A stretch of DNA of 64,000 nt. It comes from Streptomyces agglomeratus (GTDB taxonomy: Bacteria > Actinomycetota > Actinomycetes > Streptomycetales > Streptomycetaceae). Where the stretch lies: assembly GCF_001746415.1 (NCBI RefSeq), contig NZ_MEHJ01000001.1, positions 2,811,001-2,875,000 on the forward strand, read 5' to 3'. The notes beneath the pieces are model-generated. The model had not been told where the DNA came from and made no database searches. It saw nothing but the letters and a program-made list of their open reading frames with translations. The position numbers and the translations under genes were made by a program. Below are positions 1-9,160 of the stretch, piece by piece; the stretch's first letter is position 1, and every line of letters starts with the position of its first letter.

Positions 1-677
1 CAAGGGCCGACGGGACCGCTCTCCACCACGTCGAGTTCCGCGCGCACGGCGTCGCGCCACCCGGACCACTCCACCGACTCCGCACCCGGCTGCACCCGCG
101 CCGCCTCCCGCAGCCGGTCGGCCGGTTCGCCCGGGGACAGGCCGGCGGGGAGCACGACGCCGAGCCGGGACAGTACCGCCATCAGCCCGAGCAGCCTGGC
201 CCTGCCGTCGGCGTCGGGGTCGGGCCGGGTGAGCGCCGCCAGGGATTCCATGTCCAGTACGGGGTCGAGCCCGAGCCGCGCCGCGAACGTACGCATCGCC
301 TCGTCCTCCCCCACCGGCGTGCCGTCCGCGAGCCATTCGTAACCGACCTGGCGGCGGAAGCCCGAAGCGAGCGTGAAGCCGGTGCGGTCGGCGTCCCACC
401 AGAGGGCGAGAACCGGCCATGTGACGCCGACGGCGAGCGCCGTGGCCCAGCCCGCCAGCACCCGGTCGACCGGTTCGCCGTCGTCCAGCCACGGTTTGCC
501 CTCGGGAACGACGACGCTCCAGCGCCCCGCCGGGGCGGAGCCGCTCGCGTCGCAGGCCGGTGCCAGGAGCAGCCGCTCCCGCAGCAGATGGGCCGCCGGG
601 CGTACCGCCTCCGGCTCGGCCCCGCACAGCAGCAGTGCTCCCACGGGGCCCGAGCCGTATCCGGATGTCGCGTTCAT
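1..677 (-). CDS. Hypothetical protein, 3' end outside window
   Basis: An open frame runs from an ATG at 677 off the left edge, giving about 225 visible residues with normal Streptomyces codon bias. It has no signal peptide, membrane segment or recognisable catalytic motif. The protein is soluble, rich in Trp, Leu and Ala, and acidic towards the end seen here. It is divergent from the DUF4097-PadR operon, and the short gap between them carries the palindromic operator at 745-800. I do not recognise the family and assign no function. Confidence 0.75.
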   Translation of the reverse strand, partial: MNATSGYGSGPVGALLLCGAEPEAVRPAAHLLRERLLLAPACDASGSAPAGRWSVVVPEGKPWLDDGEPVDRVLAGWATALAVGVTWPVLALWWDADRTGFTLASGFRRQVGYEWLADGTPVGEDEAMRTFAARLGLDPVLDMESLAALTRPDPDADGRARLLGLMAVLSRLGVVLPAGLSPGEPADRLREAARVQPGAESVEWSGWRDAVRAELDVVESGPVGP

Positions 678-744
678 GCCCTCACGCTAGGGCACTTTGC
701 CCCCTGGTGGCGCGTATGAGTGGGCCGCTCGCGCCGTCGGCGCC

Positions 745-800
745 TTGACTTCGCAAGTCCGCGATATATCGTGTTTCTGGAAAGACGCGATATGTTGCGT
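745..800. promoter_or_regulatory. Promoter with palindromic operator for the PadR operon
   Basis: A -35-like TTGACT (745-750) is followed 16 bases later by TATCGT (767-772). A perfect 10-bp palindrome CGATATATCG (762-771) overlaps this -10. A second imperfect palindrome with ACGC and GCGT arms lies at 785-800. AT-rich ATAT-centred palindromes are typical PadR-family boxes, and the operon encodes a PadR protein, so autoregulation is inferred. Confidence 0.6.
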
Positions 801-826
801 CCGTCCAGCCAGATCGGGGAGGACAC

Positions 827-1696
827 ATGACAGAGCCGGCATGGGCGGTCGCCGAGCCGCGAAAGCTCACCTTCGAAGACCCGGTGACGGCGCTCCAGGT
901 GCGCATCGTCAACGGAACCGTGAACGTCGTCGGCGTCGAGGAGGGCCCGGCCCGCCTCGAAGTGACGGAGATCGACGGCCCGCCGCTGACCGTGACCCAT
1001 CAGGACGGCACCCTCACCGTCACGTACGAGGACCTGCCCTGGAAGGGCTTCCTCACGTGGCTCGACCGCAGGGGCCCGCAGCGCAGCGCGGTGGTCTCCC
1101 TCGCGGTCCCCGTGAACTCCTCGGTGGCGGTCGGAGTCATCGGCGCGGGCGCCGTCGTCTCGCGCATCGGGGGACGTACGGACGTACGCGGCGTCACCGG
1201 TGACATCACGCTCGTCGGCCTCTCCGGCGCCGTGCGCGCCGACACCGTCGCGGGCGGCGTGGAGGCGCAGGGCGTCACCGGCGAGCTCCGCTTCCACTCC
1301 GTATCGGGGGACCTGACCGTCGTCGACGGCTCGGGAACGTCCGTACGGGCGGACTCCGTCAGCGGCGACATGGCCGTCGACGTCGACCCCGCCGGGAAGC
1401 CGGCCGACATCTCCCTCACCTCGGTCTCGGGCGAGGTCGCCATCCGGCTGCCGCACCCGGCCGACGCCACGGTCGAGGCGAACACGGCGAGCGGCTCCGT
1501 CTCCAACGCCTTCGAGGACCTGCGGGTCAGCGGGCAGTGGGGAGCGAAGCGGATCACCGGCACCCTCGGGACGGGCAGCGGCCGGCTGCGCGCGACGACC
1601 GTGTCCGGCTCCATCGCCCTGCTCCGCCGCCCGCCGGCCGGTGCGGACCCGTACGAGACGGACCCCGAAGCCCCGGCCGACAAGAAGGTGCTCTGA
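827..1696 (+). CDS. DUF4097-family beta-strand repeat protein
   Basis: 289 residues starting at an ATG with a GGGGAGGA ribosome site just upstream. From about residue 90 to 270 the protein is a run of short beta-strand repeats with the pattern VSGDxxxxxVSG, typical of the DUF4097 (toast-rack-like) family, which forms a beta-helix or beta-solenoid. No signal peptide or membrane segment is visible, so it is probably cytoplasmic. Its stop lies one base before the PadR gene, so the two are co-transcribed and probably co-translated. DUF4097 proteins often sit with PadR or PspC-like envelope-stress genes, but the biochemical role is unknown. Confidence 0.85.
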   Translation: MTEPAWAVAEPRKLTFEDPVTALQVRIVNGTVNVVGVEEGPARLEVTEIDGPPLTVTHQDGTLTVTYEDLPWKGFLTWLDRRGPQRSAVVSLAVPVNSSVAVGVIGAGAVVSRIGGRTDVRGVTGDITLVGLSGAVRADTVAGGVEAQGVTGELRFHSVSGDLTVVDGSGTSVRADSVSGDMAVDVDPAGKPADISLTSVSGEVAIRLPHPADATVEANTASGSVSNAFEDLRVSGQWGAKRITGTLGTGSGRLRATTVSGSIALLRRPPAGADPYETDPEAPADKKVL

Positions 1697-1697
1697 C

Positions 1698-2711
1698 ATG
1701 CCCCCCGTTTTCGCCCACGGCCGACTGCGCCTGTACCTCCTCAAGCTGCTCGACGAAGCCCCGCGCCACGGTTACGAGGTGATCCGGCTCCTGGAGGAGC
1801 GCTTCCAGGGCCTGTACGCCCCGTCCGCCGGCACCGTCTACCCCCGCCTCGCCAAGCTGGAGGCCGAGGGCCTGGTCACGCACGCCACCGAGGGCGGCCG
1901 CAAGGTCTACTCGATCACCGACGCGGGCCGCGCCGAACTGGCGGGCCGCGGCGGCGAGCTGGCCGACCTGGAGCTGGAGATCCGCGAGTCGGTCTCCGAG
2001 CTGGCCGCCGAGATCCGCGACGACGTACGCGGCGCCGCGGGCAACCTGCGCCGCGAGATGCGGGCCGCGGCCGGCGAGACCCGGCACCGGACCGTCCCGG
2101 GCGAGGGCGCCGGGTCGCCGCCCAAGGCGGGCGACTGGGAGAGCGCGTTCGGCGACAGCGAGGCGTGGCAGGCGGCGAAGGAGGAGCTGCGCAGGGCCAG
2201 GCAGGAGTGGAAGGAGCAGGCCCGGCGCGCGAAGGACGAGAGCCGCCGCGCCCGCGAGGACGCGCAGGAGGCGCGCCGCCAGGCCAAGGAGGCCCAGGAG
2301 AAGGCGCAGGAGAAGGCGCGCGAGCAGATGCAGCGGATCGCGCAGCAGGTGCAGGAGCAGGTGCAGGACCGGTTCGCGCGGGGCGACTGGCCGAAGGGGG
2401 TACGGGACGGCCTCGCCGAGATCACCAGGCAGTTCGGCTTCCTCGGCCGCACGTCGCAGCCGGCCGGGACCCCGGCCGAGGTCACGGTCGACCGGGCGGA
2501 CCCGCCGCCTCCGGCGCCCGAATGGGCCCAGGAGCCGCCGTCCGGCGACCCGGCGCGGGACCTGGACCGCCTGCTGGACCGCTTCCGCGACGACGTCCGC
2601 GACGCGGCCCGCGACCACGGCGTGACGGAGGACCAGCTCCGCGAGGCACGCCGCCACCTGTCCACGGCGGCGGCCCACCTGTCCGCACTTCTGCAAGGGC
2701 CGAAGGTCTAG
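1698..2711 (+). CDS. PadR-family transcriptional regulator with long coiled-coil tail
   Basis: 337 residues. The ATG at 1698 follows the upstream TGA by one base; longer in-frame starts would overlap that gene. Residues 5-95 form the PadR winged helix (LLDEAPRHGYEVI, then GTVYPRLAKLEAEGLV and the wing VYSITDAG). Ordinary PadR proteins end after about 110-190 residues. Here a highly charged Ala/Arg/Glu-rich segment (about 100-240) is strongly predicted to be coiled coil, followed by a Pro-rich linker and another helical region. It probably represses its own operon through the palindromes at 745-800. The coiled coil may mediate oligomerisation or sensing; the ligand is unknown. Confidence 0.88.
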   Translation: MPPVFAHGRLRLYLLKLLDEAPRHGYEVIRLLEERFQGLYAPSAGTVYPRLAKLEAEGLVTHATEGGRKVYSITDAGRAELAGRGGELADLELEIRESVSELAAEIRDDVRGAAGNLRREMRAAAGETRHRTVPGEGAGSPPKAGDWESAFGDSEAWQAAKEELRRARQEWKEQARRAKDESRRAREDAQEARRQAKEAQEKAQEKAREQMQRIAQQVQEQVQDRFARGDWPKGVRDGLAEITRQFGFLGRTSQPAGTPAEVTVDRADPPPPAPEWAQEPPSGDPARDLDRLLDRFRDDVRDAARDHGVTEDQLREARRHLSTAAAHLSALLQGPKV

Positions 2712-2774
2712 GACAGACAGACAAATAGACAGACAGACAGACAGGCAGACAGGCAGACAGGCAGACAGGCAGAC
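2712..2774. repeat. Tetranucleotide AGAC/AGGC microsatellite
   Basis: Immediately after the padR stop there is a run of ACAG/GACA units with interspersed AGGC units, about 60 bases long and with only one interruption (AAAT). Such a low-complexity tetranucleotide run stands out in a GC-rich Streptomyces chromosome. Confidence 0.9.
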
Positions 2775-2962
2775 CGGACTCCGGGGCCGGGGTCACCCCC
2801 CGGCCGATGTCCGGCCCTTCGCCCCTCCGGCGCTCAGTGGGGGGGCCGGGGCGGCGGTCGCGGTGCGGGAAGGTGCGGACGGCGGAAACGCCGCCGGCAC
2901 CCGTGCCCCACCACCGCACCCCGCACCCCGCGCCCCCGACGGCGGCCGTCCGGGCGGCCCCC

Positions 2963-3541
2963 TCAGCCCGTCCCGGCCGCGCCGGAACCGCCCGAACCGC
3001 CGGACAGGGCCTGTTCCACCGCCCCGTACGTCGCGCCGTACTCGGTCAGCACGTCCGCCACCGCCCCCGGCTGCACCGTCAGCGCCAGCAAGAGGTGCTC
3101 GTCGCCGATCTGCCGGTCGCCCCGGCCCAGCGCGACCCGCAAGGACTTCTCCAGTACGGCCTTCGCCTGCGGCGTGAAGGGGCGGTGCCCCGTCCTCAGA
3201 CCGCGCCGCGCCCCGCGCCCGGACTGGAGCGCGCCCTGTCCGTGCGTCTCCTCCACCTTCGAGACGATCTCCGTGACGTCGATGCCGATACCGGCCAGCG
3301 CCTCCTGGTCCGCCTTCGACATCCCGCCCAGGCGCCGCACGTCGGCCAGCGACCGCGCCACCGCTTCGCGCTGTCCGGCGACTCCCAGGGAGGTGAGGGC
3401 GACGGACGAGCGCGTGCCGTCCTGGCCCAGCAGGGCCAGCAGCATGTGCTCTTCGGTCACCGAGTCCGCACCCGCCTGCTGCGCCTGGACGACCGCGCCC
3501 TTCACCACACCCCGCGCACTCTTCGTAAACCGCTCGAACAT
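2963..3541 (-). CDS. Clp N-terminal (ClpC-like) double-repeat protein
   Basis: 192 residues from the ATG at 3541, which overlaps the TGA of the upstream HTH gene by one base (TGATG), so translation is coupled. It contains the two Clp-N repeats found at the N terminus of ClpA/ClpC: residues about 1-60 (FTKSARGVVKGAVVQAQQ, EEHMLLALL) and about 115-170 (FTPQAKAVLEKSLRVA, DEHLLLALT). There is no AAA+ ATPase domain. Such stand-alone Clp-N proteins are common in actinobacteria. They may act as adaptors or competitors for ClpC substrates or for phospho-arginine marks, which is inferred from the fold. A Gly/Ser tail ends the protein. Confidence 0.85.
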   Translation of the reverse strand: MFERFTKSARGVVKGAVVQAQQAGADSVTEEHMLLALLGQDGTRSSVALTSLGVAGQREAVARSLADVRRLGGMSKADQEALAGIGIDVTEIVSKVEETHGQGALQSGRGARRGLRTGHRPFTPQAKAVLEKSLRVALGRGDRQIGDEHLLLALTVQPGAVADVLTEYGATYGAVEQALSGGSGGSGAAGTG

Positions 3542-3750
3542 CAACGCCTCCCGTACTTCTTGTGGACGGCCTGCCGGCTGACGCCGAGTTCGGCCGCGAT
3601 CTCCTGCCACGACCAGCCCTTGGCGCGGGCACTTCTCACTTGCACGGCTTCGAGCTGCTCCAGCAGCCGCCGCAGGGCTACGACGGCGCGCAGCCCCACC
3701 CGGGGGTCCTGGTCACCCGCCCGCTGGGCGAGATCCGTTGCATCGGTCAT
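3541..3750 (-). CDS. Small helix-turn-helix DNA-binding protein
   Basis: 69 residues. The C-terminal half is a clear helix-turn-helix (GWSWQEIAAELGVSRQAVHKKYGRR), with a short helical region before it. It is the first gene of a two-gene operon with the Clp-N protein. The ATG at 3750 was chosen because a strong promoter places its -10 only seven bases upstream, which implies a leaderless mRNA. Paired inverted repeats cover the promoter, so this protein is the obvious candidate autorepressor. Longer in-frame extensions upstream run into the promoter and are not credible. Confidence 0.85.
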   Translation of the reverse strand: MTDATDLAQRAGDQDPRVGLRAVVALRRLLEQLEAVQVRSARAKGWSWQEIAAELGVSRQAVHKKYGRR

Positions 3751-3752
3751 GT

Positions 3753-3799
3753 GCGTCAACCTACATTGACACCCGTCGGCTGTCAACGTTGGTTGACGC
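3753..3799 (-). promoter_or_regulatory. Promoter and double operator of HTH/Clp-N operon
   Basis: On the minus strand TTGACA (3786-3781) and TAGGTT (3763-3758) are 17 bases apart. Two copies of GTCAA-N6-TTGAC (3755-3770 and 3782-3797) cover both elements, with centres 27 bp apart. The whole block is a long interrupted palindrome with GCGTCAACC/GGTTGACGC at its ends. The predicted start of transcription coincides with the ATG at 3750. Confidence 0.7.
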
Positions 3800-5192
3800 C
3801 TGGAGCGGCGGTGACCGTCACGGAGATCCGCGCGCCCGCCCGGGCGTGGACGCGCCCGCCGTCCACCCACGCCGGCCCGCTCACCCGTACGCGCCAGTCC
3901 CGGGCGCGCGAGGGCAGCGACAGCTCGGTGGGGCCGCCGCGCCCGGAAGCGACGTACGACAGGCGGTAGGTCCGCGTGGCCGGGTCGTACGACTCCGAGC
4001 GCACCCGGCCGGCGACCGCGGGCGCGTACGGCGACGCCGTCTGCTCCTTGTTCGTACGGAACTCCCCCGCCGCGTCCACCGCGCAGTAGCCGCCGCCGTA
4101 GCACCACACATAGCCCGCCCAGCCCGAGCTGTAGCGGTTCATGGACGCCAGGGCGTCGCGGTAGAAGAGGCCCATGCGGGGGAGCGCGGTGTTGAGCGGT
4201 CCCCACTCGCCCACGACCACCGGCACGCGGTGCTCCTCGGGGTACGCGGTGACGGCGGCCTCGTACGACTCGATCCAGCCGGCCGCCGGGTCGTAGTCGG
4301 CGCCCGCCTCCATGGCGGTGTTGTAGAAGTGCGGCGCGTACACGACCTTCGGGTCCTTGATCTTCCCGAGACCGGTGGGCACGCCCTCGCCCACGATCGG
4401 GGTGGGTTCGACGAACACCCAGTTGTCGCGGTCCACCGACCGCACGGCGTCAGCGAGACGGTTGTGCATCGGCGTGATCTGGTCGCGCTCGATGCGCCGG
4501 GCGGCCGTGGGCAGGTCCTCGCCCTCCCTCAGCTCACCCATCGGCTCATTGATCAGGTCGTACCCGAGCACGGCCGGATGGTCCCCGAAGCGGTCGGCGA
4601 GCACCCGCCACATGGCCGCCTGGGCACGCTGGAGGTCCGCGTCCTCGTAGAGATGCGTGAAGGCGCGCTGCACGGCCGGCTGGAAGTACTCGGAGAACCA
4701 GTCGTCCGGGTTCGGTGTGAACGGCAGCCCGTCGGTACGCGTCGCCCACTCCGGGATACCGCGGTGCCCGAAGGCCGGGCCGAAGACGTCCTGGTGGGCG
4801 TCGACGAGCACCTGGATGTCGTACCTGTGCGCCCAGTCCAGGATCCGCTCGATCTTCCGGAGGTACGCCGCGCTGTACTGCCCGCGCCGGGGCTCCAGGT
4901 CGTCCCAGAAGATCAGGAGCCGGGCGAAGTTGAAACCGCGGGCGCGCAGGTCGCGGAAGTGCCGCTCGGTGACGGCGGACAGCGCCTTGTCGCCCCGGTT
5001 CGTCTTGTCCTCGACGTTCCAGCCGCGCAGCGTGAGGACGCGGCCGCGGTCGTCGGTGAGACGGGGAACCGTGTCACCGCCGCCGTGACGTTCTCCGCCG
5101 CCCGCTTCTCTCGCACCGGCCGCCGGGGCGAGGGCCCCGGTGACCAGTGCGACCGTACAGACGAAACCGCAGATGCCTCTGAACGTTCGCAC
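3783..5192 (-). CDS. Secreted GH5 glycosidase, endoglycoceramidase-like
   Basis: About 469 residues. The GTG at 5192 has a GGAGG ribosome site 7 bases upstream; a GTG at 5198 is also possible. The N terminus is a Sec signal peptide with a hydrophobic core (VCTVALVTGALAPAAGA). The body is a GH5 (beta/alpha)8 barrel, with LTDDRGRVLTLRGWNVEDK near residue 50, the acid/base glutamate in DLINEPMGE and the nucleophile glutamate in VGEWGP. A C-terminal beta domain of about 80 residues follows, as in endoglycosylceramidases. The likely role is hydrolysis of glycosphingolipid-like or other beta-glycosides outside the cell. Its stop codon lies inside the promoter of the downstream HTH operon. Exact substrate specificity cannot be read from sequence. 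Confidence 0.85.
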   Translation of the reverse strand: MRTFRGICGFVCTVALVTGALAPAAGAREAGGGERHGGGDTVPRLTDDRGRVLTLRGWNVEDKTNRGDKALSAVTERHFRDLRARGFNFARLLIFWDDLEPRRGQYSAAYLRKIERILDWAHRYDIQVLVDAHQDVFGPAFGHRGIPEWATRTDGLPFTPNPDDWFSEYFQPAVQRAFTHLYEDADLQRAQAAMWRVLADRFGDHPAVLGYDLINEPMGELREGEDLPTAARRIERDQITPMHNRLADAVRSVDRDNWVFVEPTPIVGEGVPTGLGKIKDPKVVYAPHFYNTAMEAGADYDPAAGWIESYEAAVTAYPEEHRVPVVVGEWGPLNTALPRMGLFYRDALASMNRYSSGWAGYVWCYGGGYCAVDAAGEFRTNKEQTASPYAPAVAGRVRSESYDPATRTYRLSYVASGRGGPTELSLPSRARDWRVRVSGPAWVDGGRVHARAGARISVTVTAAPGVNQR

Positions 5193-5252
5193 GAACACCC
5201 CTCCAGCACGTCGACGCGTACCGGAGAGGCAATCAGCAGAACTGACGCACCA

Positions 5253-6218
5253 TCAAGAGTTTGTCAGCACGATCTTTCCGAAAAGCTCGCCGCCCGCCAT
5301 GCGCTCGAAGCCCTCGCGGGCCCGGTCCAGCGGCAGCACTTCGTCGATGACCGGGCGTACGCCCGTCGCCGCGCAGAAGGACAGCAGGTCTTCCAGCTCG
5401 TCCTTGGAACCCATCGTCGAGCCGACGACCTTGAGCTCCAGGAAGAAGATCCTGTTCAGCTCGGCGGACGGCGGGTTCGGGCCGCTCGTCGCACCCGAGA
5501 TGACGAGGGTGCCGCCGGGGCGCAGCGACTTCACGGAGTGCGACCAGGTGGCCGCGCCGACGGTCTCGATCACCGCGTCTACCCGCTGCGGCAGCCGCGC
5601 GCCGGGCTCGAACGCCTCCACCGCGCCCAGCTCGACGGCCCGCTTGCGCTTGGCCTCGTCGCGGCTGGTCGCGTACACGCGCAGCCCCGCCGCCTTGCCG
5701 AGCACGATCGCGGCGGTCGCGACACCGCCGCCGGCGCCCTGGACGAGGACGGTGTCACCCGGGCGTACGCCCGCGTTCGTGAACAGCATCCGGTACGCCG
5801 TGAGCCAGGCGGTCGGCAGGCAGGCGGCCTCGGCGAACGACAGTTCCCTGGGCTTCGGCAGCACGTTCCACGCGGGGACGGTGACCTGCTCGGCGAAGGT
5901 GCCCTGGTACTTCTCGGTCAGGATCGAGCGCTTCTCGCGCGGCCCGACGCCGTGGCCGGTCTCGCCGATGACGGAGTGCACGACGACCTCGTTGCCGTCG
6001 GCATCGATGCCGGCGGCGTCGCAGCCGAGGATCATCGGCAGGGCCTCCTCGCCGAGACCTACCCCGCGCAGCGACCACAGGTCGTGGTGGTTGAGGGAGG
6101 CGGCCTTGACGGTGACGGTGGTCCAGCCCGGTTTGACCTCGGGCGCGGGCCGCTCGCCCAGCTCAAGTCCGTTGAGGGGCTGGTCACGGTCGATGCGGGC
6201 GGCGTAGGCAGCGAACAT
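5253..6218 (-). CDS. Zinc-binding dehydrogenase / quinone oxidoreductase (MDR family)
   Basis: 321 residues from the ATG at 6218 (MFAAYAARID). It is a medium-chain dehydrogenase/reductase: GroES-like N-terminal half with SLNHHDLWSLRG and GCDAAGIDADGNEV, then an NADP-binding Rossmann half with the glycine motif VQGAGGGVATAAIVLG. The structural-zinc cysteine cluster is absent, so it looks like the quinone-oxidoreductase/NADPH-reductase branch rather than a true zinc alcohol dehydrogenase. It probably reduces an enone, quinone or aldehyde with NADPH in the cytoplasm. It is separated from the upstream malic enzyme by a strong terminator and is probably transcribed alone. Confidence 0.85.
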   Translation of the reverse strand: MFAAYAARIDRDQPLNGLELGERPAPEVKPGWTTVTVKAASLNHHDLWSLRGVGLGEEALPMILGCDAAGIDADGNEVVVHSVIGETGHGVGPREKRSILTEKYQGTFAEQVTVPAWNVLPKPRELSFAEAACLPTAWLTAYRMLFTNAGVRPGDTVLVQGAGGGVATAAIVLGKAAGLRVYATSRDEAKRKRAVELGAVEAFEPGARLPQRVDAVIETVGAATWSHSVKSLRPGGTLVISGATSGPNPPSAELNRIFFLELKVVGSTMGSKDELEDLLSFCAATGVRPVIDEVLPLDRAREGFERMAGGELFGKIVLTNS

Positions 6219-6354
6219 GACCATGACGATAGGGCGGTCCGACGCACGACGGAACCACGCACGGGTGTGACACGCGTCGCTCACACGAGCGGTGAAGCGC
6301 GCCCGTGGCGCCACCCGGCGCACCCCACCGGGCTCCCGCCCCCGGAAAGCCGAA

Positions 6355-6393
6355 GGGCCGCGCCGCCCCCTCGCGGAGGACGCGGCGCGGCCC
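6355..6393 (-). terminator. Hairpin terminator after malic enzyme
   Basis: Perfect 12-bp arms GGGCCGCGCCGC (6355-6366) and GCGGCGCGGCCC (6382-6393) with a 15-base loop lie 21 bases past the malic enzyme stop. There is no U-tract, as is usual in Streptomyces. Confidence 0.75.
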
Positions 6394-6413
6394 GTACGGG
6401 CGGAGCGGGAGCG

Positions 6414-7637
<1,224 letters not shown>

Positions 7638-8159
7638 TTGTTTTACCCCTTAAGTCTTCATCAGTTGAGGGTGGCCGCTCCTGGTTGAGGAGGGGTGGGC
7701 GGGCACCGCGTACGTTCCCTGCGCCGGCGGTTGGCCCGCCCTGACAGAGAGGAGGTACGTACGCGCGGGCGCGCCGCACACGCGCCCTGAGCCCCGGATG
7801 AGGGGTGTAACCGTCTTTTCTACCTGATCGACGGCATCACCGACGAGCCCGTATCGCTTCGGAGACACGACTCATGCGTGCATGTGGGGACAAGTCCGTT
7901 TGACGGCATGATTCGGATCCATATGACGAGACGGACCGGAGATTTTCCGGCCGAAAAGGCAGTACTCAACAGAAGGTCCGGCCTTGATGTACCGGCCTGT
8001 TGAGATTCGGGGGTCACCCGTTACCCGATTTTGACATGACTGGAGCCCTGAATGGGCTAGTCCGAATGGCAAGATGCCGTAATCACACGAGGTCGCGATA
8101 CTCGAAGTAGTGTGCCCGGCCTCCCAGGCCACTCCCCTTTCCCGCCGGAGGAACCAACC
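7638..8159. other. Intergenic region between divergent malic enzyme and ABC transporter
   Basis: About 520 bases without a convincing gene. Base composition is noticeably AT-richer from about 7900 to 8100 than in neighbouring genes, as expected for a promoter region. Small open frames here lack ribosome sites and codon bias. It must hold the promoters of both divergent units, but I could not place a confident -35/-10 pair. Confidence 0.6.
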
Positions 8160-9116
8160 ATGACCGCACGCAACACCCGTCGTACGACCGCCACCAAGTC
8201 CAGGACAGCCGCGGTCGGCGCGATCGCGGTCGCCGGTGCTCTGCTGCTCGCCGGCTGCGGTGACCAGACCGGCTCCGGCTCGGGCACCGAGGAAACCAAG
8301 GGCACGAAGTCGTCCAGCGCCCCGCTCTTCGACAAGCTGCCCAAGAAGTACCAGGACGCCGGCGTGATCAAGGTCGGTACGGACGCCGCCTACGCTCCGA
8401 TGGAGTACGAGGAGGGCGGGAAGATCGTCGGCATCGACCCCGACATCGCCGCCGCTCTCGGCAAGGAGCTCGGTGTCGAGTTCAAGTTCACCAGTGGCAC
8501 CTTCGACGGTCTGATCACGTCGCTGAACACCGGTCGCCAGGACATCGTCATGTCGGCCATGAGCGACACCAAGGCCCGCCAGGAGGGCCTGGACGACAAG
8601 GGCAAGAAGGCCGGCAAGGGCGTCGACTTCGTCGACTACTTCAACTCGGGCGTCTCCCTGCTGGTCAAGAAGGGCAACCCGGAGAACATCAAGTCCCTGG
8701 ACGACCTCTGTGGCAAGAAGGTCGCCGTCCAGCGCGGCACGATCTACGAGGACACCTTCAAGGACCAGGCCAAGAAGTGCGGCAAGGAGAAGCTTGAGAT
8801 CTCGTCGTTCGACACCGACGCCGAGGCGCAGACCCGCGTGAAGATCGGCGGCGCCGTTGCCGACCTGAACGACTACCCGGTCGCGGCCCACATCGCGAAG
8901 ACCGCGGGCGGCGGCAAGGACTTCGAGGTCACCGGCGGCCAGATCGGCGCCGGCCCGTTCGGCATCGCCGTGAACAAGGACAACACGGAGCTGCGTGACG
9001 CCATCAAGGCGGCTCTGGACGCGATCATCAAGAACGGCGAGTACGAGAAGGTCCTGGAGAAGTGGGACGTCAAGGACAGCGCCGTCACCGAGGCGACCGT
9101 CAACGCCGGCAAGTAA
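8160..9116 (+). CDS. Polar amino acid ABC transporter, substrate-binding lipoprotein
   Basis: 318 residues; ATG at 8160 with GGAGGAA upstream. The N terminus is a lipoprotein signal with lipobox LLLAGC (Cys about 31), so the mature protein is anchored on the outer face of the membrane. The rest is a bacterial SBP family 3 domain: VIKVGTDAAYAPMEYEEGGKIVGIDPDIAAALGK is cut here as the first lobe, and FDGLITSLNTGRQDIVMSAM is a characteristic motif. It probably binds glutamate, glutamine, aspartate or a related polar amino acid. It is first in a three-gene operon followed by one permease and one ATPase. Confidence 0.92.
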   Translation: MTARNTRRTTATKSRTAAVGAIAVAGALLLAGCGDQTGSGSGTEETKGTKSSSAPLFDKLPKKYQDAGVIKVGTDAAYAPMEYEEGGKIVGIDPDIAAALGKELGVEFKFTSGTFDGLITSLNTGRQDIVMSAMSDTKARQEGLDDKGKKAGKGVDFVDYFNSGVSLLVKKGNPENIKSLDDLCGKKVAVQRGTIYEDTFKDQAKKCGKEKLEISSFDTDAEAQTRVKIGGAVADLNDYPVAAHIAKTAGGGKDFEVTGGQIGAGPFGIAVNKDNTELRDAIKAALDAIIKNGEYEKVLEKWDVKDSAVTEATVNAGK

Positions 9117-9160
9117 GTCACGGCGTTCTCGCCCCAAGCGTTCACTGAAGGGCAGTCACA

